Shown here one piece after another: positions 7,686-14,302 of a DNA stretch of 32,565 nucleotides. Origin of the DNA: Crocinitomicaceae bacterium. Its GTDB lineage: Bacteria > Bacteroidota > Bacteroidia > Flavobacteriales_D > Crocinitomicaceae. Location: assembly GCA_030830205.1 (NCBI GenBank), contig JAURNL010000110.1, positions 1 to 32,565 on the forward strand, in the 5' to 3' direction. How positions within the stretch are numbered: the stretch's first letter is position 1; each line of letters starts with the position of its first letter. The notes under the pieces are model-generated. The model had not been told where the DNA came from. It saw only the letters and a list, made by a program, of their open reading frames with translations, and made no database searches. Made by a program: the position numbers and the translations under genes.

Positions 7686-8915
7686 TTAATGCATTTTTAA
7701 TTTGAGCCCTTGATCAAGGGCATCTAAGAATTCTTCGGTATATACAAAGTGCTCCCCATGCACCACTTTGTTTCCGTGAATACAAACAGCAAGGTCTTTG
7801 GTCATGATGCCGTTTTCTACAGTCTCGATGCACACCGTTTCTAAGGTTTCACAGAAGTCAATAAGAGCCTTGTTGTCATCTAGCTTTCCACGGAAGGCCA
7901 AACCTCTTGTCCAAGCAAAAATAGAAGCGATTGGATTGGTGGATGTTTTTTTACCCGCTTGATGATCGCGGTAATGGCGAGTAACCGTTCCGTGCGCTGC
8001 TTCAGACTCCATGATTTTCCCGTCAGGGGTAATTAAAACAGAAGTCATAAGGCCTAAAGAACCAAAACCTTGTGCAACAGTATCTGATTGAACGTCACCA
8101 TCATAATTTTTACAAGCCCAAACAAAGTTGCCATTCCACTTTAATGCAGATGCAACCATGTCGTCAATGAGGCGATGTTCATATACAATTCCCGCGGCTT
8201 CGAAAAGCGCTTTGAATTCTTGTTGGTAAATTTCTTCAAAAATATCTTTGAAACGACCGTCGTATTTTTTAAGGATGGTGTTTTTAGTAGAAAGATAAAG
8301 CGGCCACTTTTTTGTTAGCGCCATATTGAAACAGCTTCTTGCAAAACCAGCGATAGACTCATCTGTGTTGTACATTGCCATTCCAACCCCATCACCTTTA
8401 AAGTTGTATACTTCAAATGTTTGGGCTTCTCCACCATCTTCAGGTGTAAAGGTCATTGTCAATTTACCTTTACCTTTGAATACAGCATCTGTAGCCCGGT
8501 ATTGATCACCAAATGCGTGTCGGCCAACAATAATTGGCGCCGTCCAATTGGTAACTAAACGAGGAACGTTTTGCATTACTATTGGCTCGCGGAAGACAGT
8601 TCCATCCAGAATATTTCTGATGGTTCCGTTAGGAGACTTCCACATTGACTTTAAATTAAATTCTTCAACCCTTGCCTCGTCTGGGGTAATTGTTGCACAC
8701 TTAATCCCAACTTGATATTTTTTAATGGCTTCGGCAGCATCAATTGTAATTTGGTCGTTGGTTTCATCTCTCTTTTCAATGCCGAGATCATAATACTTAA
8801 TATCGAGATCAAGGTATGGAAGAATGAGTTTGTCTTTGATGAATTTCCAGATAATTCGGGTCATTTCGTCTCCGTCGAGCTCTACAACGGGGTTGGCTAC
8901 TTTAATTTTTGACAT
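7686..8915 (-). CDS. icd: NADP-dependent isocitrate dehydrogenase (IDH1-like type)
   Basis: A 409-aa enzyme that oxidatively decarboxylates isocitrate to 2-oxoglutarate in the TCA cycle, forming NADPH. The sequence follows the homodimeric eukaryotic-type enzymes (human IDH1/IDH2) almost end to end, not the E. coli Icd type. Arg100, Arg109 and Arg132 fall at the same numbers as in human IDH1, Tyr139 is kept, as are Lys211/Thr213 in [13 protein letters not shown], the metal-binding Asp residues near 251, 274 and 278, and the NADP loop HGTVTRHYR. Its own terminator follows at 7659-7680. A -7 box TAATTTTG (8932-8939) lies just upstream, implying a short leader. fumC, another TCA enzyme, is the upstream neighbour 73 bp away. 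Confidence 0.96.
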   Translation of the reverse strand: MSKIKVANPVVELDGDEMTRIIWKFIKDKLILPYLDLDIKYYDLGIEKRDETNDQITIDAAEAIKKYQVGIKCATITPDEARVEEFNLKSMWKSPNGTIRNILDGTVFREPIVMQNVPRLVTNWTAPIIVGRHAFGDQYRATDAVFKGKGKLTMTFTPEDGGEAQTFEVYNFKGDGVGMAMYNTDESIAGFARSCFNMALTKKWPLYLSTKNTILKKYDGRFKDIFEEIYQQEFKALFEAAGIVYEHRLIDDMVASALKWNGNFVWACKNYDGDVQSDTVAQGFGSLGLMTSVLITPDGKIMESEAAHGTVTRHYRDHQAGKKTSTNPIASIFAWTRGLAFRGKLDDNKALIDFCETLETVCIETVENGIMTKDLAVCIHGNKVVHGEHFVYTEEFLDALDQGLKLKMH

Positions 8916-8931
8916 TTAAAATTTTTATATA

Positions 8932-8939
8932 CAAAATTA
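8932..8939 (-). promoter_or_regulatory. -7 promoter box of icd
   Basis: Minus-strand TAATTTTG, a full TAnnTTTG match 16 bp before the icd ATG. No good -33 element is seen. It suggests icd can be transcribed separately from fumC. Confidence 0.45.
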
Positions 8940-8988
8940 ATCAATAAAATCGTTTGGGCACTTTAAAATATGGAAGAACAGGGTTCGA

Positions 8989-10386
8989 TTAATCTAAAGA
9001 ACCAATCATTTTGGACGGGTCTACAATTTGGTCGTATTCTTCTGCGCTAACATGTCCAAGCCCAACAGCTGCTTCTTTTAAGGTTGTTCCGTTTTTGTGT
9101 GCATATTTTGCAATTTCAGCAGCCTTGTAGTAACCAATTTTGGTGTTCAGGGCGGTCACTAACATAAGAGAGTTGTCTAGGTGTTGTTTAACCATTGGCA
9201 GATTGGCTTGAATACCAGTTGCACAATTATCAGCAAACGAAACACAAGCATCTCCGATTAGGCGCGCAGATTGCAATACATTGGCAGCAATAACGGGTTT
9301 GAAAACGTTCAGTTCAAAATGACCATTAGACCCCGCAATACTTACTGCGACATCATTGCCCATAACTTGTGCACAAACCATGGTAAGTGCTTCTGGCTGA
9401 GTCGGGTTTACTTTTCCTGGCATTATAGACGAGCCGGGCTCGTTATCAGGAATGATGATTTCTCCGATACCACATCGTGGGCCCGAGGAAAGCATGCGAA
9501 TATCGTTGGCTATTTTCATTAATGAAACAGCACTGCGCTTAAGGGCACCAGAGAGTTCAACCATGGCGTCGTGTGCAGCCAAAGCTTCAAATTTATTGGC
9601 AGCGGTTATAAATGGTAAACCGGTAAACTCTGCAATTTTTTTTGCAACCAATACGTCGTAACCCTTTGGCGTATTTAAACCAGTGCCTACAGCAGTTCCT
9701 CCCAGAGCTAATTCTGCTACAACAACCAAGGCGTTGTTAATTGCGCGTATTGAATAATCTAATTGGGCAACATAACCACTGAATTCTTGACCTAATGTGA
9801 GTGGCGTTGCGTCCATGAAATGAGTGCGCCCGGTTTTGACGACATCTTTAAACTCAACTACCTTTTGTTGAAGAACATCTCGCAGGTGTTTTAACCCAGG
9901 TAAGGTTACCTCAACAGCCATTTTATAGGCTGCAATGTGCATGGCGGTAGGGTAGGTGTCGTTAGAGGATTGAGATTTATTAACATCATCATTGGGGTTT
10001 AACACTTTTTGCTCATCTAAGAGTTGTCCGCCGTTAATCACGTGGCCTCTGTTAGCAATAACCTCGTTGCAGTTCATGTTAGATTGTGTTCCAGATCCGG
10101 TTTGCCAAATAACTAAAGGAAACTCATCGTTGTGTTGACCTGTTAGCATCTCATCACAAACTTTAGAGATAAGATCCCTTTTCTCTTGTGGTAAAATCCC
10201 AAGTTGGTGATTAGCGTGTGCAGCAGCTTTTTTTAAGTAAGCAAAAGCATGAATGATTTCAATTGGCATCGAGGCCTCAGGGCCAATTTTAAAATTATTA
10301 CGGGAACGTTCCGTTTGTGCCCCCCAGTATCGATGAGCAGGCACTTTTACCTCTCCCATGGTGTCTTTTTCGATGCGAAATTCCAT
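8989..10386 (-). CDS. fumC: Class II fumarate hydratase
   Basis: A 465-aa cytosolic enzyme of the aspartase/fumarase superfamily, which hydrates fumarate to L-malate in the TCA cycle without an iron-sulfur cluster. The signature loop [13 protein letters not shown] is at residues 318-330 with the catalytic Ser319/320, Lys325 and Asn327, and [15 protein letters not shown] (186-200) carries His189. The early [14 protein letters not shown] segment (96-109) is another conserved substrate-binding region. The length is normal. The start at 10386 has a -7 box TATTTTTG at 10437-10444. The next gene downstream is icd. An aspartate ammonia-lyase would be the nearest alternative, but the motifs and N-terminal [26 protein letters not shown] pattern fit FumC well. 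Confidence 0.95.
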   Translation of the reverse strand: MEFRIEKDTMGEVKVPAHRYWGAQTERSRNNFKIGPEASMPIEIIHAFAYLKKAAAHANHQLGILPQEKRDLISKVCDEMLTGQHNDEFPLVIWQTGSGTQSNMNCNEVIANRGHVINGGQLLDEQKVLNPNDDVNKSQSSNDTYPTAMHIAAYKMAVEVTLPGLKHLRDVLQQKVVEFKDVVKTGRTHFMDATPLTLGQEFSGYVAQLDYSIRAINNALVVVAELALGGTAVGTGLNTPKGYDVLVAKKIAEFTGLPFITAANKFEALAAHDAMVELSGALKRSAVSLMKIANDIRMLSSGPRCGIGEIIIPDNEPGSSIMPGKVNPTQPEALTMVCAQVMGNDVAVSIAGSNGHFELNVFKPVIAANVLQSARLIGDACVSFADNCATGIQANLPMVKQHLDNSLMLVTALNTKIGYYKAAEIAKYAHKNGTTLKEAAVGLGHVSAEEYDQIVDPSKMIGSLD

Positions 10387-10388
10387 TT

Positions 10389-10421
10389 TTTGGTGTTTAT
10401 GAATTAATTTGTGTAATTTTG
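10389..10421 (+). promoter_or_regulatory. Promoter of the 51-aa membrane protein gene
   Basis: TTTG (10389-10392) and TAATTTTG (10414-10421) are separated by 21 bp, close to the Bacteroidota TTTG-N19-TAnnTTTG pattern, and precede the ATG at 10452 by 30 bp. This supports the small frame being a real gene. Confidence 0.5.
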
Positions 10422-10436
10422 AATCGTTTTCAACTG

Positions 10437-10444
10437 CAAAAATA
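10437..10444 (-). promoter_or_regulatory. -7 promoter box of fumC
   Basis: Minus-strand TATTTTTG matches TAnnTTTG and lies about 50 bp before the fumC ATG. It overlaps the leader of the divergent 51-aa gene, so the two promoters are interleaved. Confidence 0.4.
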
Positions 10445-10451
10445 ATAGAAG

Positions 10452-10607
10452 ATGAGCACTTTCGGCATTGTAATGTTTCTTTTAATTGGCGGTATGGCCT
10501 TTTGGATGTTATTCTTTTTATTAGGATTTATCCTTCCTTACTGGCTTACTCTTGGTTTGTTTGAACAATTGCGACCAAAACGCATTTTTGACGAAGAGTC
10601 CAAATAA
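10452..10607 (+). CDS. Small membrane protein, 51 aa
   Basis: A short frame from ATG 10452 to TAA 10607 in the gap between fumC and the bestrophin gene, with no overlapping gene on either strand. It encodes a strongly hydrophobic N-terminal segment of about 35 residues ([14 protein letters not shown]... to LTLGLF), enough for one long or two short membrane spans, and a charged tail [15 protein letters not shown] do not recognise a family. A promoter pattern lies upstream and an intrinsic terminator 16 bp downstream, so it has its own transcription unit. The positive tail with RPKR suggests it faces the cytoplasm. Function unknown. Confidence 0.7.
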   Translation: MSTFGIVMFLLIGGMAFWMLFFLLGFILPYWLTLGLFEQLRPKRIFDEESK

Positions 10608-10622
10608 CAAAGAATTTTTCCG

Positions 10623-10645
10623 AAAGCGCCTCTGGCGCTTTTTTT
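10623..10645 (+). terminator. Intrinsic terminator after the 51-aa gene
   Basis: AAAGCGCC-TCT-GGCGCTTT (10623-10630/10634-10641) followed by a T-run to 10645 on the plus strand. The stop codon of the convergent bestrophin gene (10644-10646) overlaps the T-run. A-rich sequence before the stem could make it partly bidirectional. Confidence 0.85.
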
Positions 10646-11510
10646 ATACACTAAAAATTTGCTCGCAATTACTTTGAATTGTTAGACACAGTTGGTCTGT
10701 TGGCAAATCGTTTTCATCACACCCAAACGGCTCCTCAATCTCTTCCGCCAATAACTCCATACTCACTAAAGCATAAAAGACAAACGTTGAAATAAACGCC
10801 GATAAATAACCAAAGAGCGGAACAAAAGCGAGCGGCATGGTCAGCACATAGATAAAAATAAATTTCTTTATGAAAAGGCTGTAAGAAAAAGGAATGGGTG
10901 TATTCTTTATTCGTTCACAAACACCTAGGGACGCCACAAGCGCATCTAAATCTCGATTAATGGCTAGCCACGCTTCGTTGTGAATAGTTTCTTTTTGTTT
11001 CAAGCGCTCTATTTCAATACGCATTAATTGAATTATTTGCAAAGGCTCATGGCCTTGTAAATGGAGGGGCCCCAATCGTGTTTCTTTTATATTGTCTTTG
11101 CTTAAAGATTGATTTCGCAAGTGATTTTTGGTGGCAAATGCAAAAAGCGGGATGAGGTTGTTAAATAAAATCCGCTCTTCTTCTGTTAGTTGGAACACAC
11201 TTAATTTAGAACTTAAACTCCGGGTATCATTCACCATGCTTCCCCAAGCTTTTCTTCCTTCCCACCAGCGGTCATATGCTGTATTCGTTCGAAATACCAG
11301 CAGCAAGGAGATAACAAAACCAAGTAGAGAGTATACAGTTGTAAGATTTTTAAGAAAATACGCCTTAGGGAAAAATGTAATTTCGAGGTAGGTAATGCAT
11401 ATTGACAACAAGCTTATATAAACCAGTTCTTTCCACATCATGCGCACCGTGTCGCTTTTGTGAAATGAAAAGATAAAATTTAACCAGTTTTTAGGGTTAT
11501 AGTTGATCAT
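10644..11510 (-). CDS. Bestrophin-family channel protein
   Basis: A 288-aa inner-membrane protein of the bestrophin/UPF0187 family, whose members form pentameric anion or, in some bacteria, cation channels. Family marks are the first spans at about residues 28-47 and 57-74, the conserved FRTNTAYDRWWEGRKAWG segment at 73-90, and later spans near 212-250 followed by LLAEEIEEPFGCDENDLP, the acidic gating region. Length is normal for bacterial members. The ATG at 11510 has a -7 box TACATTTG at 11529-11536. It is divergent from the tryptophan dioxygenase gene, and ends in the T-run of the small gene's terminator. Ion selectivity cannot be told from sequence. Confidence 0.9.
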   Translation of the reverse strand: MINYNPKNWLNFIFSFHKSDTVRMMWKELVYISLLSICITYLEITFFPKAYFLKNLTTVYSLLGFVISLLLVFRTNTAYDRWWEGRKAWGSMVNDTRSLSSKLSVFQLTEEERILFNNLIPLFAFATKNHLRNQSLSKDNIKETRLGPLHLQGHEPLQIIQLMRIEIERLKQKETIHNEAWLAINRDLDALVASLGVCERIKNTPIPFSYSLFIKKFIFIYVLTMPLAFVPLFGYLSAFISTFVFYALVSMELLAEEIEEPFGCDENDLPTDQLCLTIQSNCEQIFSV

Positions 11511-11528
11511 GTCTGCAGATTATATTGA

Positions 11529-11536
11529 CAAATGTA
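11529..11536 (-). promoter_or_regulatory. -7 promoter box of the bestrophin gene
   Basis: Minus-strand TACATTTG, a full TAnnTTTG match 18 bp before the ATG at 11510, giving a very short leader. No clear -33 element. It lies close to the divergent kynA promoter. Confidence 0.45.
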
Positions 11537-11543
11537 AAAATTC

Positions 11544-11572
11544 TTTGAGCGCTTAAATTTTGTTTAATTTCG
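11544..11572 (+). promoter_or_regulatory. Promoter of the tryptophan dioxygenase gene
   Basis: TTTG (11544-11547), a 17-bp spacer and TAATTTCG (11565-11572), which matches TAnnTTTG at seven of eight positions. The ATG follows 24 bp later. It is divergent from the bestrophin promoter. Confidence 0.4.
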
Positions 11573-11596
11573 AAGGGTCAATTAAACACCCTAAAA

Positions 11597-12547
11597 ATGG
11601 AAATAACTCCAGAACTCAAAGAGAAACTCTCCAAATTAAATGAAAAATATGCAGCTCTCGGTGAAGATTTTAATGCTTACTTAGAAGGCTTGCTTCATGC
11701 TGATGTCACTACATATTGGGATTACATTCAATTAGATACACTGCTAAGTTTACAAAAACCAAAAACGTCATTTCCTGATGAGGTCGTGTTTATAATGTAC
11801 CATCAAATCACCGAATTATATTTCAAGTTAGCGCTGCGTGAATTTGAGGCCCTTGGTCGGCTACAAGAGCCCACTAAAACTCATTTCATTGATCGCGTTA
11901 CGCGCATTAATCGTTATTTCGACGCGCTCGTTAATAGCTTTGAAATCATGATCAACGGCATGGACCGTGAAGAATTCTTAAAGTTTCGAATGAGCCTTTT
12001 GCCAGCTTCTGGTTTTCAGTCTGCGCAATACCGCGAAATCGAAATCTATAGCACGGACTTTATCAACTTAGTTGCTAAAGATGAACGCGAACAATTGCGG
12101 GGGGTAGAGGATATTAAGGAGTTGTTTGAGCATATTTATTGGAAGGCCGGGGCCACCGAGGTTGCTACTGGCAAAAAGACCCTAACACTTATTCAATTTG
12201 AAGAAAAATACAGAGACCAATTTATTGCATTAGGTTATAATTGCCGGGACAAAAACATCTGGCAGGTTTATTTACGTTTGAGTAAAGAAGACCAACAAGA
12301 CAAAATGGTAATGGATGTTTTACGTCAAAACGACGTTAATGTCAATATTAATTGGCCATTGGCACACTATAAATCTGCAGTTCGCTATCTAGCAAGACAA
12401 GATAAAGATGTCGCAGCCACAGGCGGAACTAACTGGCAAAAGTATCTTCCTCCGCGTTTTCAGAAACGCATTTTTTACCCCACTTTGTGGTCTGCTGAGG
12501 AACAAGAAAATTGGGGTAGGGCATGGGTAGAAGACAGCTTTGGATAA
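11597..12547 (+). CDS. kynA: Tryptophan 2,3-dioxygenase
   Basis: A 316-aa heme enzyme that opens the indole ring of L-tryptophan to N-formylkynurenine, the first step of the kynurenine pathway. YHQITELYFKLAL carries His69 and FRMSLLPASGFQSAQYRE carries Arg131; the 62-residue spacing equals that between His55 and Arg117 of the Xanthomonas enzyme. His257 in WPLAHYKSAVRYL is the likely proximal heme ligand, and ATGGTNWQKYLPP (274 onward) is the conserved substrate loop. The gene has a possible own promoter. The stop lies 5 bp from the stop of the convergent solute-binding protein gene. No other kynurenine-pathway gene is in the window, so the pathway must be completed elsewhere if it is complete. 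Confidence 0.92.
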   Translation: MEITPELKEKLSKLNEKYAALGEDFNAYLEGLLHADVTTYWDYIQLDTLLSLQKPKTSFPDEVVFIMYHQITELYFKLALREFEALGRLQEPTKTHFIDRVTRINRYFDALVNSFEIMINGMDREEFLKFRMSLLPASGFQSAQYREIEIYSTDFINLVAKDEREQLRGVEDIKELFEHIYWKAGATEVATGKKTLTLIQFEEKYRDQFIALGYNCRDKNIWQVYLRLSKEDQQDKMVMDVLRQNDVNVNINWPLAHYKSAVRYLARQDKDVAATGGTNWQKYLPPRFQKRIFYPTLWSAEEQENWGRAWVEDSFG

Positions 12548-12552
12548 AGGGA

Positions 12553-14244
12553 TCAATAGATCTCTTTTCTAAAGAGCATTGAGAAATCTAAAAGCCCTGT
12601 TTCTTGTAAATCTAGGCCCCTAATGCGCAACTGATTGAGAACAATAAAATCTTCTGTGTATATGGGAATAAGCGCCACTTGATTGATAATTTCTCTTTCA
12701 CATTTCTGTTGAGTCGATATTCTTTCGACTTGTGAGCGCGCGCGTACTGAGCCTAAGTATAAAGAGTCTACACTAGCGTTGTGAAACATTTTCGGGTTTT
12801 GAGAGGCGCTGTAAAACAGCCGTAAATACGATTCTGCGCCAGGATAGTCACCGACCCAACCGCTTCTCCAAATTTCACCGGAATTATTATTCAATCCATT
12901 ATTCGGTTTTCTCGACTCTTTTAGTACTATGCTTATGTTAAGCGCCTTTGTAAGCATTTCTGCAGCAGCTTTAGACCACTTGTAGGCAATGGTGTTGTTT
13001 GGGGCGCCCACATAAAAAACAATGGTTGGAAAGGGGTTATTGGCATGATAGCCAGCTTTTAAAAGCAACATTTGAGCCTGTTTTATTTTCTGATTCAAGC
13101 TCAATGGATCTTCACCCAACAATTTATTTTGATAATAAGTTTGAGGGGGTATAAACAGACCATTCAAGCCCCGACCTTCACCCAACAATATATCATTACA
13201 AATATTATCGACATCAATAACCAACTTAAAAGCCTTCCGAACAGCAATTTGATCGAAAGGGGGTCGCTGACAATTGAATTGAATGAAGTGTACTTTTGCT
13301 GCGTTTTTAACATAAACCTCATGAAGTGGATTTTTACCAAGCTTTGCATCACTCAAAGTACCAAAAGCCTCTTTTAGATCATCGATGGGCAGGTCAAAAA
13401 CTAAATCTAGTTTATTTCTTAAAAAAAGTCTTTGTGCAACTTGACCAGGAACGCCGCACGCTACCTCAACCTTGTCGAGATAGGGAAGCTGATTTCCAAA
13501 TCTGTCATGGCGCCAATAATCAGGATTTCGTTCAAAAACCCAGCGATTATTTAATTTTTTTTGCAATTCAAAGGGTCCTGTTCCTACAGGGTTCTTTTGT
13601 AGTTGAGCCCCATAAAAATCTGCTGATTTTTTACTTAGAATACATAAGCTGGGGCTGCTTAAGATATTTAAAAAATGATTATAAGCTGCTGTTAAATTAA
13701 TTTTTAAAGTGTGTTTATCAATAATATGAATACCGGGAACAAAAGCATCTAATGGATTAATTTTTTTTCTGTAGTAATCAGCTCCACCAATAATGAGCCG
13801 TGGTAAAAAAAGCTCTTGTTGTAATCCAGGTTGTTGGGCACAAGCCAAACTTAAGCTGTATGCCACATCTACAGCGGTTAGCTCTCTAGAATGAAAACGG
13901 AAGCAGGCGTTGTTAGCAAATAATACATTTTTTTTAAGGTGAATGGTGACCTTCGTTTTATTCCGATTGAATTGAACTTTTGAAGCCAAACAATATCGCC
14001 AACCACGTTTGTTTTGGGAAGGCTTAAGCAAAGGCTCATAAACAAGTTGTTGGATGCGTTGCTGATCAAGTGTGTTATCCCCAAGCGGAAAAAGCGATAG
14101 TTGTTTGTTTTTAGTGCTTATTCTTAATACCCCTCCGTACTGCTTATTTCCTCTAATTTTTTCTTTTTGTTCCGATGCAAAATAGAAGGATAGTCCGCCA
14201 ATGGCGAGTACTAAAAGTATCCAAATAAGTTTTTTTTGCTTCAT
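12553..14244 (-). CDS. Peptide/nickel-type ABC solute-binding protein (SBP_bac_5)
   Basis: A 563-aa protein from ATG 14244. It has an N-terminal membrane/signal segment (MKQKKLIWILLVLAIGGLSFYF) without a lipobox Cys, so it is either cleaved and periplasmic or remains membrane-anchored. The rest matches the family 5 solute-binding proteins (OppA/DppA/NikA type): YGGVLRIS near the start, NPVGTGPFELQ and RNPDYWRHDRFGNQLPYLDKVE in the middle, and the late GWVGDYPGAESYLRLFYS segment. It probably binds peptides, but no permease or ATPase gene is adjacent. The frame extends up to a TTG at 14256, but that TTG is inside a -7 box (14254-14261), so the ATG was preferred. Confidence 0.85.
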   Translation of the reverse strand: MKQKKLIWILLVLAIGGLSFYFASEQKEKIRGNKQYGGVLRISTKNKQLSLFPLGDNTLDQQRIQQLVYEPLLKPSQNKRGWRYCLASKVQFNRNKTKVTIHLKKNVLFANNACFRFHSRELTAVDVAYSLSLACAQQPGLQQELFLPRLIIGGADYYRKKINPLDAFVPGIHIIDKHTLKINLTAAYNHFLNILSSPSLCILSKKSADFYGAQLQKNPVGTGPFELQKKLNNRWVFERNPDYWRHDRFGNQLPYLDKVEVACGVPGQVAQRLFLRNKLDLVFDLPIDDLKEAFGTLSDAKLGKNPLHEVYVKNAAKVHFIQFNCQRPPFDQIAVRKAFKLVIDVDNICNDILLGEGRGLNGLFIPPQTYYQNKLLGEDPLSLNQKIKQAQMLLLKAGYHANNPFPTIVFYVGAPNNTIAYKWSKAAAEMLTKALNISIVLKESRKPNNGLNNNSGEIWRSGWVGDYPGAESYLRLFYSASQNPKMFHNASVDSLYLGSVRARSQVERISTQQKCEREIINQVALIPIYTEDFIVLNQLRIRGLDLQETGLLDFSMLFRKEIY

Positions 14245-14253
14245 CAATACCAA

Positions 14254-14261
14254 CAAATGTA
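14254..14261 (-). promoter_or_regulatory. -7 promoter box of the solute-binding protein gene
   Basis: Minus-strand TACATTTG, a full TAnnTTTG match. Only 9 bp separate it from the ATG at 14244, so the transcript would be nearly leaderless. Confidence 0.45.
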
Positions 14262-14275
14262 CAGGTGTTGCAAAT

Positions 14276-14300
14276 AAAAAAAGGGGGTTGCGCCCCCTTT
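14276..14300 (-). terminator. Intrinsic terminator of the T9SS cargo gene
   Basis: On the minus strand, AAAGGGGG-CGCAA-CCCCCTTT (stem arms 14293-14300 and 14280-14287) is followed by a T-run through 14276. It lies directly after the stop at 14303, ahead of the promoter of the next gene. Confidence 0.85.
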
Positions 14301-14302
14301 CA

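Noticed and set aside
12562-12576. Short inverted repeat CTCTTT-TCT-AAAGAG near the kynA / solute-binding protein junction
   Set aside because: Six weak pairs within coding sequence and no T-run on either strand; a terminator is not supported.
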